A DNA stretch of 64,000 nucleotides from Plantago ovata (GCA_028274465.1 CM051455.1:110668261-110732260); one strand, 5' to 3'; counted from the first letter of the stretch, positions 45,938 through 57,686 are shown. Notes: a model not told the origin generated them from the letters alone. Numbers and translations are program-made.

Positions 45938-46838
45938 CTAAATGTCAGGTCTACTTGTTGTTAAATACAACAAGGAACCAATGAGCTTCCTATACTTGTG
46001 TTCTTCAACACTTTTATCTTCTTTAGTATAGCCCAATTTGGTAACAAGACTCATTGGGATCTTTTTAGGTTTTTCTTCCTCTTTGATCCTAAACTTTATG
46101 AGTATTTCTTTCGCATACTTTGCTTGATTTATGAATATTGCATCTTTGAGTTGCTTGACTTGCAATCCTACGAAATAATTCAATTTTCCCATCATACTCA
46201 TTTAAAATTTGTTTTTCATGAGCTTGGCAAAATCATCACAAAGTTGCTTGTCCTTAGATCCAAATACTATGTCATCCACATAAATCTGAACTAAGAGTAT
46301 TTTACCATCAAGGTTCATGGTAAACAAGGTTTTGTCAACTTCACCTTTCTTGAAACCATTATCCAGCAAGAACTTAGCCAAGGTATCGTACCAAGCTCTT
46401 GGTGCTTGCTTTAGACCATATACAACTTTCTGAAGCTTGTATACCATCTTGGTTTCTGAGGGAAGTTCAAAGCCAGGGGGTTGTTCTAAGTAGACTTCTT
46501 CAGCAAGTTCACCATTCAAGAATGCACTTTTAACATCCATTTGATAAATAATGAAGTCATTGTGAGCAGCAAAGGCCAAGAAAAGTCTAATTGCATCCAA
46601 TCTTGCAACTGGTGCATAAGACTCATCATAGTTCAATCCTTCAGTTTGACAGTAACCTTGAGCAACTAAACGTGTTTTGTTCTTGTTACTTCACTAGACT
46701 CACTCAGCTTGTTTCTGAACACCCACTTTGTACCAATAGCTTTCTTGCCTTCAGCAAGAGGTACAAGTTTCCAGACTTTGTTCCTTTCAAATTGATCCAG
46801 TTCTTCTTGCATTGCCTTGATCCATTGAGAATGCTTCT
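45938..46838 (-). pseudogene. Reverse transcriptase of Sirevirus
   Basis: 46202-46636 holds [48 protein letters not shown] and the polymerase site YVDD. TAA at 46202-46204 replaces a Glu codon of the family, and the frame continues with MMGKLNYFVGLQV to the thumb (RKLIGSLLYLTTSRPDI). Upstream, [11 protein letters not shown] is in frame, but a frameshift near 46690 separates it from WVFRNKL. The sequence is otherwise close to intact. Confidence 0.87.
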
Positions 46839-47269
46839 TCAGCGAGAGAACAACGATTCTACTTCTACGACATTTGCTTCTTCAGCAAGTCCATGAGTAG
46901 CAGAAACTTTGGATCTAGTCACTTGGCATTTGTCAATATCACCAATCATATCCGTAGAGGGATGATCTCTAATCCATTTGTTAACAAGCTTTCTGCTCGT
47001 TGGATCTGGATATGTTTGCTCATCAGCATGTGACTCTTCAGCATGTACTTGTTCAGTACTACTGGTGTTTTGTGTCTCTGCTGAGATTGGTTCATCAGCA
47101 ACTGCTTGTTCAGCATTGCTAGATTGTGGTAACTCATCAGCAGGCACGGAAGGTTGCGTAGTTTCAGCAACTTCTCGAGCAACTGCGTCTTTTGCTGGAA
47201 ATTCTTTGTCGTTAACTATATTTATCTTGTCATGACTTGGGGGAGGAGAGTCATTGTCAGAATCATCAT
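46839..47269 (-). pseudogene. Integrase-reverse transcriptase linker, Sirevirus
   Basis: Low-complexity, Ala/Glu/Asp/Ser/Gln-rich region, ending with KWIRDHPSTDMIGD, the block that typically precedes reverse transcriptase in these elements. The part 47148-47269 also encodes A-E rich sequence but a stop separates it from integrase. It holds several TCAGCAA heptamers. Confidence 0.7.
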
Positions 47270-48512
47270 TTAGTTCAATTGACTTGATTTGCCATCATCA
47301 GATTCAGTTCTTTGCTCATGTATGATTAGCTTTTTCATACATTCTGATATTTCTTCTTCAGCAGGCACTCCTTGTGTCTTTTCGTAGAATACAACATGCA
47401 CTGATTCTTCGATCTTTTGTGCCTTTTTGTTGTAAACTCTATAAACTTTACTATGCAAGGAGTAACCAAGAAATATCGCTTCGTCTGCCTGTGGTTGAAA
47501 TGTTCTTAGGTATTCTCTACCGTTATTAAGAACGAAACACTTACAACAAAATACTCTTAGATGAGTGATATTAGAAGGTCTTCCAACGAACAATTCATAT
47601 GGAGTTTTGTTGTATTCCTTAGTAATCAGACATCTGTTTTGAGTGTAACAGGTGGTATTAATCTCTTCAACCCAGTAAGCCTCACTTATTTCAGTGTCAG
47701 CAAGCATTGATCTTGCGGCTTCTTTTAGGGTGCGATTCTTCCGTTCAGCAACACCGTTTTGTTGTGGTGTCCTTAGTGAGGATAACTGATGTTGTATGCC
47801 TTTTGAAGTGCAATACTCAATTATGTATTGGTTTACAAACTCAGTACCATGGTCTGTCCTTATGACTTTTACCTTGTCATTTTTCATGACTTCAAGCTTA
47901 TTCAGCAAGTTAGGTATTTCAGTCCTTGTTTCAGATTTGTGCTTGATAAATACTACCCAATTGAATCTTGAATAGTCATCTACCACCACCAGACCATACT
48001 TCTTACCAGCATAGCTTGTTGAAGAAGATTCAAACAAGTCCATGTGCAAGAGTTGTAAAGGTTTTGTAGTTGACGGTACTGCCTTGTTCTTAAAAGAAGA
48101 TTTGGTTTTCTTTCCTTGCTGACATGCATTGCAAACACCATCCTTCTTAAAAGTAACCTTAGGTAATCCAACTACAAGTGCCTTTTTAGACAGCTTATTC
48201 AGCGTCTTGAAGTTTAGATGACTTGTTCGTTTATGCCATAACCATGCTTTTTCAGCAAGGCAATCGTGATCTGAGACAAGGCATTTTTCAACGATTTTTG
48301 AAGACCAATCTACGGTGTACAAGCCTCCTGATCTTCTGGCAATCATGATAACCTTCTTTGTCTTGAAATCTATAAGTTTACATTCATCACTTTTGATTTT
48401 GATGAAGTACGCTTTGTCAGCAAATTGACTCATGCTGAAAAGGTTAAACTTACGATTTTTGACATAAAGAACTCCCGTAATGGTAATGCATCCTAACTTC
48501 ACGTCACCATAG
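47270..48512 (-). pseudogene. Integrase of Sirevirus, 5' end cut by Athila
   Basis: About 410 residues open. Order: gag-pre-integrase segment (YGDVKLGCITITGVLYVKN), HHCC finger (WHKRTSHLN ... CNACQQGK), then the core with Asp (LHMDLFESS), DDYSRFNWV, Asp (RTDHGTEF) and Glu (TPQQNGVAERKNRTL), and the GKT-like end (FLGYSLHSKVYRVYN). All catalytic residues are present. The reading frame extends upstream of 48502 to the Athila junction at 48512; gag and protease lie beyond. The D-L-F-E in place of D-L-F-G is unusual. Confidence 0.88.
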
Positions 48513-49430
48513 TGATGAACCGGAATTTGTCAGATTCTAATTAATCAAATAAATTTGTATTTAGCCAAAGGCAATTCACAACTACAACGAAAACCGTAGT
48601 GTAGCAGTAGAATAACCTCGAGTGTCGATCTCTAAGGACTATAACTAGCTTTATCTAATCTAACTTAAAAATATAAAATCAACAGACGACTTAGCAAAGG
48701 TTTTTCTTAGCAGATAATGGAGATTGCTGATAGTATGGTCATTCAAAGCATAGCAAGTTAATAATCATGCATAAATTCCCCGGTTTTGCATAGAGATCTT
48801 TGATCAATGAATTGTCCAGTTGTGTTCCATAATTATTCAACACTACGAAGATAGAGATTTAGATAGATCAAAGAAATAAAGCAATAACTCTAGGTATAAT
48901 GCGCGATATAGCCATTAGCATAATTATTAACCCTTCGCTAAGAAATCACATACTATCACCAACGAGAAGTTTAGCTACTCATAGATGTCATGCAATCAAC
49001 AGAAATCATACCACGAATGAATGAAAACATGATGAAAGATATATAAATATAAATAGAAAAACTGTAAGATACAATGTTACCGAAGGTTGTCAATCTCCGA
49101 AGAATCGCGATCTTACAAACTCCAAATTGCTAAGAAAAAGTATCTCCTAAGCTAAGAACCCCCAGAACAGGCTCTGGAGAATTCCTACCTAAAACTACTG
49201 AGAAAGGTGAGAGAAAAGGACTGGAAAAGTATGAAAAACGGAGAAATCTGAGCAACTATATATAGGTATTCGGGAGGTGTGGGGCGAAGGGCCCCACACA
49301 CCGGGCGAAGGGCCCCACACACCGGGCGATTCGCCTGGTGTGGGGCGATTCGCCCCACGTCCCGGGCGACTCGCCCGAGAGTTTTTTTCGGCCAGATACG
49401 CGTTTTTGACGCGTTTTTGGATTTCTTCCC
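48513..49430 (-). repeat. Truncated Athila LTR
   Basis: Ends TTCATCA-type at 48513; TATA box 49256-49265; palindrome cluster about 49275-49380 with an extra GGGCGAAGGGCCCC repeat. Breaks off after TTCCC at 49430. Confidence 0.85.
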
Positions 49431-50230
49431 TCGTAACATTCTCTACCTGGACCTAGTCAGTGACGACGTAATGAAGCATGTTAGAATACGAATGGTTGTC
49501 CCGTGCCTATGAAACTGAGGACTTACTACTGTTCACCAAGTTAAGACTTTTCCTCAAAGAGGTCGAACCAATACTGGCTCTCATCAAACGAAGGAGGGTT
49601 CCCTAAAAAAGATAACACTCCCCTATTCTACCCATCTCTCAAGCAAAGCCTTAAGCTATTCACCACTTCCGGAATGGCAGGACGAGGGTGGTCTAGAACA
49701 GATGACACTCAAAATGAAAAGAAAAGATAGAAAATTACAACACGATTACGAACATTACAAGAATTGGAAAATGAGACAACACTTTGCTAAACTGCTTTTT
49801 GGCTTTCTTTTTTTGGACACTTTTTTGCTTTTTTGGGGTCTTTTCCTTTTTTTCTCCTTTTTTTCTTTTTCTCTTTTCCAGTTTTTTCTTCTTTTTTTCT
49901 GGAATTTTTTCTTTTTCTCTTTTTTTTCGATTTTTTTAGCCACAGTAGCACAATGAAAAAGAAACAAAATGACTCACAAACGACTTCCCCAAACCTATTC
50001 GAAAGAATAGGTTGGAGTACAAAATTTACGAAAAAGGAAAAATAAACTCACAACACAAAATTGAAAAACTAAAAACAAGTCTAATGATAGCGTAATCCCC
50101 TCCCCAAACCTATTTGGAAGATTAGGTTGCAAACAAAGGATCACACAATCTCACACTACCTCCTTCCTAGGCATTTAGCAATCTCAAAGCATGGTGAAGA
50201 CTTGTTGCCTCTTAGGTACATAATTACTCG
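49431..50230 (-). other. Athila 3' non-coding trailer fragment
   Basis: Matches 37258-38060 of Athila B. Includes the purine-rich tract (49795-49945 on the minus strand) and both AACCTATT/AATAGGTT inverted repeats. No gene. Confidence 0.78.
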
Positions 50231-50344
50231 GAACCATGCCACAAAGGGAAAGAAGCACTCCCGTTTGGCCACTATGAAGTATTGGAGGGGGATCGATTAC
50301 AACCATGTCAAGGAGAGTGATCTCTATAGAGGTGCGTTCGAGCC

Positions 50345-50349
50345 ACGGG
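50345..50349 (+). repeat. Target duplication ACGGG of Athila C, left copy
   Basis: ACGGG immediately precedes TGATGAGCG and recurs at 56629-56633 after the other end. Confidence 0.88.
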
Positions 50350-51560
50350 TGATGAGCGTTGTCAAGGTCAATCAAATAAATTTGTTATTTAGCCAAAGGC
50401 AATCCACAACTACAACGAAAACTGTAGTGTAGTAGCAGAATGACTCGAGTGTCGTTCTCTCCGGACTATAACTTGCTTTATCAAATCTAATTTAGAATAT
50501 AAAAACAACAAACAGATAGCAGAGGGGTTTCTAGCAGATAATGGAGATTGGTGATAGTATGGTCCTTCTTAGCATAATGGGTCGATAATCATGCATAAAT
50601 TCCTCGGTCTTGCATAGAGATCTTTTAATCAATATAGTGTCCTGTTGCAAGTATTAAGCACTACGAAGATAATCTGTCTGACTAGTCAATCACGGTTTTC
50701 CTAATGTGTTCCGTAATTATTCAACTTCTACTACGAAGATAATTGGTCTGATGGTCGACTAGTGTCCAATTGTGCATAATGATCAATACAACATACGAGA
50801 ATTTTGGTTACAACTGATCAACGAAATAAAGCAATGACACGGAGTATAATGCGCGATATAGCCATTAGCATGATTATCTTCCCTCGCTAAGAATTCACAT
50901 ACTACCACCAATGATAAGTTTAGCTAATCATATTATGCATGCAATCAACAGAAATCATAGAAGAAAACATATTGAAAGATAAATAAAATAAGTAGAATAA
51001 AACTGTAAGATACAAAGTTACCGAAGGTTGTCAATCTCCGGATGATTGTGATCCTACGACCTCCAAACTGCTATGAAAAAGTATCCCCTAAGCTATGGAA
51101 CTCCCAGGACAGGCCCCGGGAAGTTCCTACCCAAAACTATAGAGAGAGGTGAGAAAGTAGGTCTAGAAACATATGATTTTCGGAGAGAAAACTGAGCACT
51201 ATATATAGGCCCCGAATTATCACGGGGCGGTTCGCCCCACAGTAATTTCGCGGAATTTCCGCGTTTTCGACGCGGTTTTGGATTTCTTCACCTTTTCGGA
51301 CTCGGTTTCTGACTTCTAGTGGCCTTCTAACCGGAAACCTTCAGATACTCTAAATAGGCTTCTGGAACACCAATTCCTTGTCAACTTCAATATAATTGCT
51401 CAGAAATCTTCGAATTTCAACCAAAACCTGTAAAATAAAATCTAAAGGGAAACGTGACACTATTCTAATAAAATGTACTAAAATATAGCTAAATTAACAT
51501 AGAGGATAGCTAAAATAGGTGAAAAAGACTCGAATGAAAGTGTAAAATACACATTCATCA
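50350..51560 (-). repeat. 3' LTR of Athila C
   Basis: 1211 bases. Only one GC palindrome (GGGGCGGTTCGCCCC, about 51224-51238) next to TATA box 51199-51208. Polypurine tract adjoins at 51561 (TTTGTGAAGTTT on the minus strand). Confidence 0.92.
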
Positions 51561-53055
51561 AACTTCACAAACCGAACCTTTGCTTGTCCTCAAGCAACTA
51601 AGCTAGACTCTAATACAAAAAACATGCAAGACACAAAATGGAGTTACATGCCAAATAAAATGAACTAATCTACTGAATCTACCAAAAAACATATGAACAA
51701 AAACCATATAAATCAAAGCATGAATATAGGTTGAAGAATACCTCGATTGACTTATACACATCCACATAAGCACTTATGTCAAGACAAGATAGTCTCTCGT
51801 AACATTCTCTACCTGGACCTAGTCAGTGACGACGTAATGAAGCATGCTAAGATACGAATGGTTGCCCCGTGCCTATGAAACTGAGGACTTACTGCTGTTC
51901 ACCATGTTAAGACTTTCCCTCAAAAGAGGTCGAACCAGTACTGGCTCTCATCAAACGAAGGAGGGTTCCCTATAAAAGATAACTCTCCCCTATTCTACCC
52001 ATCTCTCAAGTAAAGTCTTAAGCTATTCACCACTTCCTGAATGGCAGGACGAGGGTGGTCTAGAACAGATGACACTTAAGACAAAAAAAGATGAAAAATA
52101 GAAAAACACGATTACGAACATTACAAAAATGGAAAAGACTCAAACTTTGCTAAACTGCTATTTGGCTTCCTTTTTTGGACCCTTCTTTGCTTTTTTGGGG
52201 TCTTTTATTTTTTTTATTTTTTTTCTTTCCAGATTCTTTTTTTCTTTTTCTCTTTTTTTCTGGAATTTTTCATTTTCTTTTTTTTTTCGATTTTTTCCTA
52301 GCCAGCTGTAGCATAACAAAGAGAGAAACAAAAAGACTCACAAAGGATGGTGTAACCCCCTCCCCAAACCTATTCGGAAGAATAGGTTATAAACAAAGGA
52401 TCACACAACCTCACACTACCTCCTTCCTAGGCATTTAGCAATCTCAAAGCATGGTGAAGACTTGTTGCCTCTTAGGTACATAATTACTCGGGAAAACAAC
52501 CATAAGACCCTAACATGCATCATCCTATTATAAAGGCCTTCGTGAACCGCAGTAGAGAAAACACCACTAAGTGATGTCGAGACTACCTAGCTCAACTAAG
52601 TGCAATACATAAATGTGACAAGCCAAGCGAGAAAAACCTCAAACAAATTCATAGAGATGAAGCATACGATTAATGGCATAGCTAGTTGATCTACCCAATA
52701 AAAAAGTTCAAAAAATTCGGCAATAAACTCCATATAAAACATGCAAAACTATCCTAGGAAAGCAGTAAACGTGCAAATGCAAAGAATTTCACGAGTTTAT
52801 CATAAGCAAGATAAGTATAGAGATAACCAGCGATAGCCTCCTCCCCAAACCTGAATGTCGTCGCTCGTCCCGAACGTCGAAAGTGGATCCAAGGTGAGAG
52901 CTAATGCTTGTATAAGTGACCTGTAATACTCAATCAAACTTGTGAGATAAAATCTAAAGCGGTAAAGAAAGCGATTAAAGAAAGCGATAAAATCTCCGGG
53001 TTGCCTCCCGGATAGCGCCATTGTTTAAAGTCTTTGACTCGACTCCTGTCCGCGC
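51561..53055 (-). other. 3' non-coding trailer of Athila C
   Basis: Related to the trailers of A and B: purine tract at 52165-52300, inverted repeat AACCTATTC with GAATAGGTT at about 52365-52387. Nearer the protease, around 53000, lies TGGCGCTATCCGGGAGGCAA on the minus strand. An open frame of 73 codons (52800-53021) is not convincing. Confidence 0.7.
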
Positions 53056-53572
53056 CTATCTCTTCTTTCTGCGGGTACTAGACTTCCCCTTCATCGATCT
53101 CCTCTCCATGCCACGAACCTGCGAATAAGAAAGAATATAGGCTGCAAGACCACAGTAGTGAGTAGTAATATCAGGCGGTTCAGGTGGATCAGGTAAGGCT
53201 TTCAACACGTGTTGCTTGCCATCTACTTCAATAGTGCAAGTTCTTTGGTAGATGTCCATCACGGAGCGTAGTTTAGTCAAGAATGTTTGCCCTAAGAGTA
53301 TGACATCCCCCGTCCCAGGTGCAGATGCCGGCATAACTACGAAATTGGTGTATATAGATGCTTCACCAATCTTGACCAACACGTTTTTCACAACGCCCTC
53401 GGGTCTCATAAAAGATCCATCCGCCAGGCGCACAATAGCCCTTTGCTCAGATAGTTTTCCAAGGTTGCTCTTTTCAAACACGTTCAAAGGGATTATGTTT
53501 GAGTAGGATCCCGTGTCTAGTGTGGCACGGACATCTTCAAGCTCACCAATCCCTACCTTAACATCGAAACTT
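53056..53572 (-). pseudogene. Aspartic protease, Athila C (+1 frame to gag)
   Basis: The catalytic motif DTGS lies near 53510-53521 on the minus strand, followed by the open frame 53056-53487: VRLADGS, GVVKNVLVKIG, TNFVVMPAS, VILLGQTFL, the usual retropepsin-like pattern with ILLG near the end. It follows gag in the +1 frame, directly after the gag stop (CCC TAA at 53573-53578). The last 35 residues are basic (RRSMKGKSSTRRKKR). Nothing of reverse transcriptase follows. Either a one-base insertion or a programmed +1 shift links it to gag. Confidence 0.75.
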
Positions 53573-55204
53573 TTAGGGAGTGGTTCGGATCCTCTTGCTC
53601 CTCACCACTTGCTCAGAACCAAGGTCCTCCTCTTCTTCCTCAGCCTGTAGAAGTTCTTCCTTCATGCAACACTCGCACCTAACGACCTTCCTGATGGTGA
53701 TTTCGTCAGGTACATCACCAGCCAATTTCGACTTCACAGTGTTGCTAGGCAGTTTGCCTTGTTCTCTACTTGCTCCTCGGTCGATCAGCTCTTGCATCTT
53801 CTGATGGGCAAGCCTAGTGCTCTCTTCCAACCTATCAAGCCTTGCCCTAGTCTTCTCAGAATCTTCTTCATAACGTTTGAGAAAACTTTGTGTGTGATCA
53901 ACCATCTTTTGCAAGTTCTCCATCAGTTGAGCCATCTTCGACTTCGGTGGCTCTTTCGGAGAGGGGTTTTCGCAGTGATCATTACCATAGTTCAGCCTAC
54001 TACGGTCTTGGTTAGGTCCATAAGCTTGGTTAGCCGGTGCATATCCTTGATTGTTACGGTATCCTCTTCTCCAAAATCCACCTCGAGGATTCCTACCGTC
54101 TTGTCCGTAGCTAACTTCTTGAGTGCCAAACTTCGTAGCAAAGGCTTCTTCTTCACCTCCTCGAGCACAGTTGCCATCGTCGTATGCCAGCTCCGATCTA
54201 CACATATGAGCCCCATGCCCATAGTTCTTGCATATTCGGCATACTTTGTTTGAAACAGTTGTTCCGGTGGCGCTCTTGTGGACTTGTTTCAATTCGTTGG
54301 TAAAGCACTCGAATTGATCCCCATTTCCCCTGTACATAGGGGCTTCTTGAGTCGTTGGAGCTTCAGGTCCACGTCTCCTAACCATTGCTCTTGGGTCCTT
54401 GAACTGCGAACCCTTGGCAAGCCTTTCGAAAACTGCCCAGACGGCTTCTACAGTTTCCTCCCAAATGTTGCCTCGGCATTGGAAATCCACGACTTGTTGG
54501 TTCTAGAAGGTTAGTCCATTGTAGAAGTGTTGGACTAGGTCGGAAAGTTCAAAACCATGGTGAGGGCACTTGTTCGTGAGATCTTGGAACCTCTCGAACG
54601 CGGTGTAGATGGTCTCATCATAGTCCTGCTTGAATCCAGTGATCTGCGCTCTTAGCGCGGTAGTCAAGGTGTGAGGGAAGTATTTCTCCATGGAAGCTGA
54701 AAAAACCTTCTCCCAAGTGTCCAGCGAGCCGGCTGGTAGAGAACTCAACCATGACTTGGCTCTGTCGCCAAGTCCCATAGCAAAAACCTTCATCCTCAAC
54801 TCATCCGTTGTTATGTCAGCTCCGGGTCGTGGGAGTTGGTTGACGAAATCATCGATATCGTGCAAGTACCCCATCACATCTTCCCTTGATAAGCCACAGA
54901 ACCTCGGAAGTTGTTGGAATGTGTGGTTCTTGATCTCCAGATCTCAGGTTGCAGGCGAAAGAAGGATCGCCGGTCCCCTCATACGATCCTTGGTGGGTTG
55001 AACCCATGCCTTCAGTGGTCTAGCTTCTGCCATTCCGTCGATTTCCTTGAAGAGATTGTGTAGAGATTCAGAGAAATGGGTATCCTCTATTTCCTCTAGT
55101 GCGCGCCATTCAAGTAGTCGCCTTCTTTGGTGGTAGACTCTATCGATCTCAGCAATTGAATCAGCAAGCGGTGTTCCTACAGAACGTGTATGCGGTATAC
55201 ACAA
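53573..55204 (-). pseudogene. Gag of Athila C with zinc knuckle, two in-frame stops
   Basis: One frame from about 55204 to 53573 is interrupted only by TGA at 54944-54946 and TAG at 54503-54505. N-terminal part with conserved LEIKNH ... LPRFCGL; core VFAMGLGDRAKSWLSSLPAGSLDTWEKVF ... KYFPHTLTTALRAQI ... FERFQDLTNKCPHHG, the classic Athila-type gag. CCHC knuckle CRICKNYGHGAHMC follows, then a Gln/Asn/Gly-rich stretch, a coiled-coil-like segment and an acidic end. It would bind RNA and form the particle. A zinc knuckle is not seen in the gags of A, B or E. Confidence 0.85.
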
Positions 55205-55345
55205 TCTGTAACAGACTAGGAAAGGAGATTAGAAACAAACTAGGAAAGCAGTATGAGAGAGAGATTAAAAAGGAAAACTAAAACTAATAGAATTAGGAAT
55301 CTAAAGCTGAAAATATAAACAAATTAAACAGAAAAAAGGAGTATA

Positions 55346-55363
55346 GTCCCCGGCAACGGTGCC
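55346..55363 (-). other. Primer binding site of Athila C
   Basis: TGGCACCGTTGCCGGGGA on the minus strand, one mismatch to the tRNA-Asp complement. Confidence 0.9.
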
Positions 55364-55366
55364 AAT

Positions 55367-56628
55367 TTGATGAACGCTGTCAAGGTCAATCAAATAAATT
55401 TGTTATTTAGCCAAAGGCAATCCACAACTACAACGAAAACCGTAGTGTAGTAGTACAATGACTCGAGTGTCGTTCTCTCAGGACTATAACTTGCTTTATC
55501 AAATCTAATTTAGAATATAAAAACAGCAAATAGATAGCAGAGGGGTTTCTAGCAGATAATGGAGATTGGTGATAGTATGGTCCTTCTTAGCATAATGGGT
55601 CGATAATCATGCATAAATTCCTCGGTCTTGCATAGAGATCTTTGAATCAATCTAGTGTCCTGTTGCAAGTATTAAGCACTACGAAGATAATCTGTCTGAC
55701 TAGTCAATCACGGTTGTCCTAATGTGTTCCGTAATTATTCAACATTACGGAGATAATTGGTCTGATGGTCGACTAGTGTTCAATTGTGCGTAATGATTAA
55801 TACAACATACGAGAATTTTGGTTACAACTGATCAACGAAATAAAGCAATGACACGGAGTATAATGCGCGATATAGCCATTAGCATGATTATCTTCCCTCG
55901 CTAAGAATTCACATACTACCACCAATGATAAGTTTAGTTAGTCATATTATGCATGCAATCGACATAAATCATAGAAGAAAACATATTGAAAGATAAATAA
56001 AATAAGTAGAATAAAACTGTAAGATACAAAGTTACCGAAGGTTGTCAATCTCCGGATGATTGTGATCCTACGAGCTCCAAACTGCTATGAAAAAGTGTCC
56101 CCTAATCTATGGAACTCCCAGGACAGGCCCCGAGAAGTTCCTACCTAAAACTATAGAGAGAGGTGAGAAAGTAGGTCTGGAAAGATATGATTTTCGGAGA
56201 GAAAACTGAGCACTATATATAGGCCCCGAATTATCATGGGGCGGTTCTCGCCAGGCTCCGGCGGTTCGCCCCACAGTAATTTCGCGGAATTTCCGCGTTT
56301 TCGACGCGGTTTTGGATTTCTTCACCTTTTCGGACTCGGTTTTTGACTTCTAGTGGCCTTCTAACCTCCAGATTCGACCCCTAGACTCCAAATCCTATCC
56401 GGAAACCTTCAGATACTCCAAATAGGCTTCTGGAACACCAATTCCTTGTCAACATCAATATAATTGCTCAGAAATCTTCGAATTTCAACCAAAACCTGTA
56501 AAATAAAATCTAAAGGGAAACGTGACACTATTCTAATAAAATGTACTAAAATATAGCTAAATGAACATAGAGGATAGCTAAAATAGGTGAAAAAGACTCG
56601 AATGAAAGTGTAAAATACACATTCATCA
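55367..56628 (-). repeat. 5' LTR of Athila C
   Basis: 1262 bases. TATA box 56213-56222; palindromes reduced to GGGGCGGTTC...GGCGGTTCGCCCC at about 56238-56272. Ends TGATGAATG (56628) and TTCATCA (55367) on the minus strand. Confidence 0.92.
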
Positions 56629-56936
56629 ACGGGCTCTTGCAACAACGTCGCGGTTTATCCAAGAGGAGGAGCGAGAATCCACCTGGAGTAAGGACTCCTA
56701 TGCCTATTCATGCACCACTGAAGGGATAGAAACAATTATTACGTCAGCAATCTATCACATGGACTGCAAGGTTCCTGTGAACAGGAAGGCACCGGGACGA
56801 CCTCACCACAACGGATTCAGTCTTGAGTCGACAGTGGTGAGAAAGTTACGAATCGCTGGCTTGGTTCCAAAACATAATGACATGGACACCCAGCCCCTCA
56901 TAGGGGTACCCTTTGACTGCCTCTAAAGGGAGCGCC

Positions 56937-57686
56937 ATATAGACATCGGGGGCATCAACCGTAGAGAATGTGGTCGACATAGGAAAAAATGGAAGAAAAC
57001 CTCTGAGTATCCGAGCAGCTTGATGTAGCCTCCTCGGGGTGTAAAACGTTGGAGAGGGAGGCTCTTATACCACTGCTCTTTCCCCTTCAACAGTTCACAA
57101 CCTATCAGAGAGATACCGGATGAAAGATTCCATAACTGCGGCGGCTAATCTTGAGGATTCTCTTCGACGATGCCACTCTACTAGCGATGATGTTGGTGAC
57201 AGTAGTGACAATGAAGACAATAGGGACAATGATGATACAGACGGAGGAGTTGACCCTATCCGATCTATTAATGGAACTACCACCACTACCACAAGCCCCG
57301 ATGATCACCTATAAGGCCCCTCGATCAGTCTCAATACCTTACATCCAGCATACTCAGTCGACCGAGGCCAAACCACGCGGTAACATCTAGTATCACATCT
57401 TATTTCCTCATTTTCTTACTGCTATGGACTAGCTTTAAATTCATGAGGGGGGATGGGATTTAAGTGAACTAATGTTGTTAGTTTGGAGCTTGCCATTGAT
57501 GGTTTAAAGCTTGGGACTGGTAGGATGAGTATAGTACCTTGCATGTTTATCCGTCTGCATTTGCATTTGCACGTTTACTGCTTTCTTAGTTTTTAGGTTG
57601 CATACACTACATTCACCCTAGGATAGTCTTACATGTTTTACGTGGAGTTTATTGCCAAATTTTTTGAACTTTTTTATTGGATAGAT
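56937..57686 (+). other. Athila-type trailer after the unrecognised frame
   Basis: No credible gene; one short acidic frame at 57120-57314. From about 57354 (GACCGAGGCCAAACC) it matches the start of the Athila 3' trailer (1919 onward) up to TTATTGGATAG at 57686, where an LTR begins. The remaining 1.2 kb of trailer is missing or lies beyond element E. Confidence 0.65.

Larger units (their letters stand above)
41793..48512 (-). mobile_element. Sirevirus-type Copia element, truncated both sides
   Basis: Read on the minus strand, gag-pre-integrase, integrase, linker, reverse transcriptase and RNase H are followed by about 0.9 kb of hairpin repeats and an env-like frame. Copia pol with an extra frame after RNase H is the mark of Sireviruses. 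It is cut on its 5' side by an Athila fragment (48513) and on its 3' side by the outer Copia (41792). Neither LTR is in the window. It has the most layered insertions, so it is probably among the oldest elements here. Confidence 0.85.
48513..50230 (-). mobile_element. Athila fragment with internal deletion, inside Sirevirus
   Basis: Minus-strand Athila: 3' LTR from its end (TGATGAACC at 48513) to 49430, then a jump into the 3' non-coding trailer (49431-50230). The deletion removes the LTR start, the polypurine tract and the first few hundred bases of the trailer. It stops at 50230 where a different plus-strand sequence begins. No duplication can be read. Confidence 0.82.
50350..56628 (-). mobile_element. 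Athila-like element C, gag and protease only
   Basis: Complete ends, LTRs 50350-51560 and 55367-56628, primer site, gag with zinc knuckle, aspartic protease, then about 1.5 kb of trailer and the polypurine tract. Total 6.28 kb with 5-bp duplication ACGGG. Reverse transcriptase and integrase are absent. Its gag is of a different type from that of A, B and E, though LTR and trailer are related. Confidence 0.93.
50231..56936 (+). pseudogene. Unrecognised reading frame split by Athila C
   Basis: Bases 50231-50349 and 56634-56936 are open in one frame across the insertion site once Athila C and one ACGGG copy are ignored, about 140 codons ending at TAA 56934-56936. The left end (50230/50231) is a rearrangement junction, so the true start is lost. 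The sequence is basic to mixed (KKHSRLATMKYWRG near the left; NRKAPGRPHHNGFSLES near the right). I do not recognise a domain. The DNA to its right carries an Athila-type 3' trailer and LTR, so it may be a post-pol or gag-derived frame of an Athila relative; a captured host fragment is possible. Confidence 0.45.

Noticed and set aside
57120..57314. Acidic 64-codon frame as a gene
   Set aside because: Short, low-complexity (Asp/Ser/Thr) and within decayed trailer sequence; no support from neighbours.
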